The position numbers and the translations under genes are program-made. A model generated the notes under the pieces. That model was not told where the DNA came from. It searched no databases and was given only the letters and a program-made list of their open reading frames with translations. 64,000 nt of DNA from Litorivivens lipolytica (GTDB lineage: Bacteria; Pseudomonadota; Gammaproteobacteria; Pseudomonadales; Spongiibacteraceae), in assembly GCF_014191715.1 (NCBI RefSeq), contig NZ_JACHWY010000003.1, positions 620,001 through 684,000 on the forward strand. Reading direction: 5' to 3'. Positions 62,674 to 64,000 of this stretch are shown here, piece by piece; within the stretch, counting starts at the first letter, position 1; the number at the start of each line of letters is the position of its first letter.

Positions 62674-64000
62674 ATGCTTCAGTACTCTATATTCCATGCC
62701 CAAAACGGTCAGCCACCGGAACGATCCATTGGCGCGCTAGCCACTATTCTTGCGGATTACCTGTCGCCTGAGCAGGTGAACCTTGTTCAGCGCGCCTACT
62801 ATTACGCCGAACAGGCCCACGAAGGGCAGCGCCGCCGCAGCGGCGAGCCCTACGTTACCCACCCCCTTGCTGTAGCCACCATTCTTGCCGAAATGCATAT
62901 GGACCATCAGAGCCTGATGGCAGCCATGCTGCATGACGTGATTGAAGACACCGCGATCTCCAAGAAAACCCTCGGTAACCAGTTTGGCTCCACCGTGGCC
63001 GAATTGGTTGACGGCGTTTCCAAGCTGACCCGGATTGAGTTTCAGTCGCGGGCCGAGCAGCAGGCCGAGAACTTCCAGAAAATGGCGCTGGCCATGGCCA
63101 AGGATATCCGCGTGATCCTGGTCAAGCTGGCGGACCGCCTGCACAACATGCGTACCTTGGGTGTGCTGCAGCCGGAGAAACGCCGCCGCATCGCCCGCGA
63201 GACACTGGAAATCTACGCCCCCATCGCCCAGCGGCTGGGTATGCACAATATTCGCCTGGAATTTGAAGATCTCGGTTTCACCGCCATGCACCCGATGCGC
63301 GCTGAGCGGATCAAACGCGCGGTAAAACAGGTGCGGGGGGATCGCCGGGAGATCGTTGAGAATATTCGCGAAAGCATCGAAAACTATCTCGCCGAAGAGG
63401 GCATCAGCGCCCGTGTGATGGGGCGCGAGAAGCACCTCTACAGCATCTATCAGAAGATGCGCAGCAAGAAAAAATCCTTCAACGAGATCATGGATCTCTA
63501 CGCCTTCCGCATCGTGGTGGACTCGGTGGACAACTGCTACCGGGTGCTCGGCTGCGTGCACAGCCTGTTCAAACCGGTGCCGGGGCAGTTCAAGGATTAC
63601 ATCGCCATTCCCAAGGCCAATGGTTATCAGTCCTTGCATACCGGCCTGTTCGGTCTGAACGGTGTACCCATCGAGGTACAGATTCGCACCGAAGAAATGG
63701 AAGAGATGGCCAACAACGGCATTGCCGCCCACTGGCTGTATAAAACCGACAGCGAGACTACGTCGGGCAGCAGTCACGCTCGAGCCCGGCAGTGGGTACA
63801 GGGCCTGTTGGAAATGCAGCAGCGCGCGGGGAACTCGCTGGAGTTTATCGAGAACGTCAAAATCGATCTCTTTCCCGACGAGATCTACGTGTTTACCCCC
63901 AAGGGTGAGATTCTGGAATTGCCCGCCGGCGCCACGGCGGTGGATTTCGCCTATTCGGTGCATTCGGACGTAGGCAACAGCTGTGTGGCCTGCCGTATTA
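62674..64000 (+). CDS. spoT: Bifunctional (p)ppGpp synthetase/hydrolase SpoT, 5' part
   Basis: The first 442 codons of SpoT/Rel; the gene runs off the window. The HD hydrolase domain has HEGQRRRSGEPYVTHPLAVA and the catalytic MLHDVIEDT (about residues 85-95). ADRLHNMRTLGVL follows. The synthetase domain has VMGREKHLYSIYQKM and YAFRIVVDSVDNCYRVLG, then IPKANGYQSLHTGLFG. The TGS domain begins DLFPDEIYVFTPKG just before the edge. ATG 62674 has GGGGAGG very close upstream (one to two bases), tighter than usual, but no better in-frame start is seen. Both activities look intact. Confidence 0.95.
   Translation, partial: MLQYSIFHAQNGQPPERSIGALATILADYLSPEQVNLVQRAYYYAEQAHEGQRRRSGEPYVTHPLAVATILAEMHMDHQSLMAAMLHDVIEDTAISKKTLGNQFGSTVAELVDGVSKLTRIEFQSRAEQQAENFQKMALAMAKDIRVILVKLADRLHNMRTLGVLQPEKRRRIARETLEIYAPIAQRLGMHNIRLEFEDLGFTAMHPMRAERIKRAVKQVRGDRREIVENIRESIENYLAEEGISARVMGREKHLYSIYQKMRSKKKSFNEIMDLYAFRIVVDSVDNCYRVLGCVHSLFKPVPGQFKDYIAIPKANGYQSLHTGLFGLNGVPIEVQIRTEEMEEMANNGIAAHWLYKTDSETTSGSSHARARQWVQGLLEMQQRAGNSLEFIENVKIDLFPDEIYVFTPKGEILELPAGATAVDFAYSVHSDVGNSCVACRI

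Overview
The window is a chromosomal segment of a Gram-negative, probably marine or moderately halophilic gammaproteobacterium (Cellvibrionales/Spongiibacteraceae-like; the lineage is an inference). This rests on the gene orders metW-DUF4426-rdgB, argH with hemC-hemD-hemX-hemY, ftsY-ftsE-ftsX-rpoH and gmk-rpoZ-spoT, a class I adenylate cyclase, RNase PH and YicC, and an ectR/ectABC-ask ectoine cluster. Most of the window is GC-rich and densely coding. The capsule biosynthesis block at about 43-50 kb is clearly AT-richer.

Layout. 1-4.2 kb: end of metW, DUF4426 protein, rdgB, a small 2Fe-2S protein and the TIGR03546/TIGR03545 pair. 4.4-8.6 kb (minus): hemCDXY. 8.8-12 kb: a membrane-anchored beta-helix protein divergent from argH. 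12.3-18.2 kb: an RND efflux pair converging on a sigma-like/anti-sigma-like pair. 18.2-21.3 kb: a double-MarR regulator divergent from a cytochrome P450, then a CBS-domain protein. 21.5-26.2 kb: ectR and ectABC-ask. 26.4-31 kb: a response regulator, an SDR, a homologue of plant cycloeucalenol cycloisomerase, a histidine kinase with an ethylene-receptor-like sensor domain, and a TetR regulator. 31-35.8 kb: TerC, a GIY-YIG protein between repeat units, cyaA and a small membrane protein. 36-52 kb: a Wzy-type polysaccharide locus, with export genes on plus and synthesis genes on minus, meeting at a nested pair of insertion sequences. 52.3-53.5 kb: an HTH/AbiEii toxin-antitoxin pair. 53.6-57.7 kb: ftsY, ftsE, ftsX, rpoH. 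58-64 kb: rph, yicC, a hipA-like gene with a downstream HTH partner, gmk, rpoZ and the start of spoT.

Two things stand out. The first is the 26.4-31 kb cluster: plant-like cycloisomerase, SDR, ethylene-receptor-like kinase and TetR. A matching 22-bp operator (AAACATT-N8-AATGTTW) lies in front of both the TetR gene and the cycloisomerase/SDR operon. This is the best candidate for an undescribed system. The second is a family of REP-like repeats related to TCATTGCGAGGAGCGAAGC...GCAATCTC. It fills at least twelve intergenic spaces, one of them inside the ectoine operon, and brackets a solitary GIY-YIG gene. Other regulatory observations are a CIRCE-type (HrcA) element at rpoH, strong palindromic operators at both toxin-antitoxin-like loci, a MarR operator at the P450 promoter, and a 30-bp palindrome ending two convergent genes.

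No tRNA, rRNA, CRISPR array, prophage or replication origin was recognised. All family assignments come from reading motifs and gene order; no database search was run.
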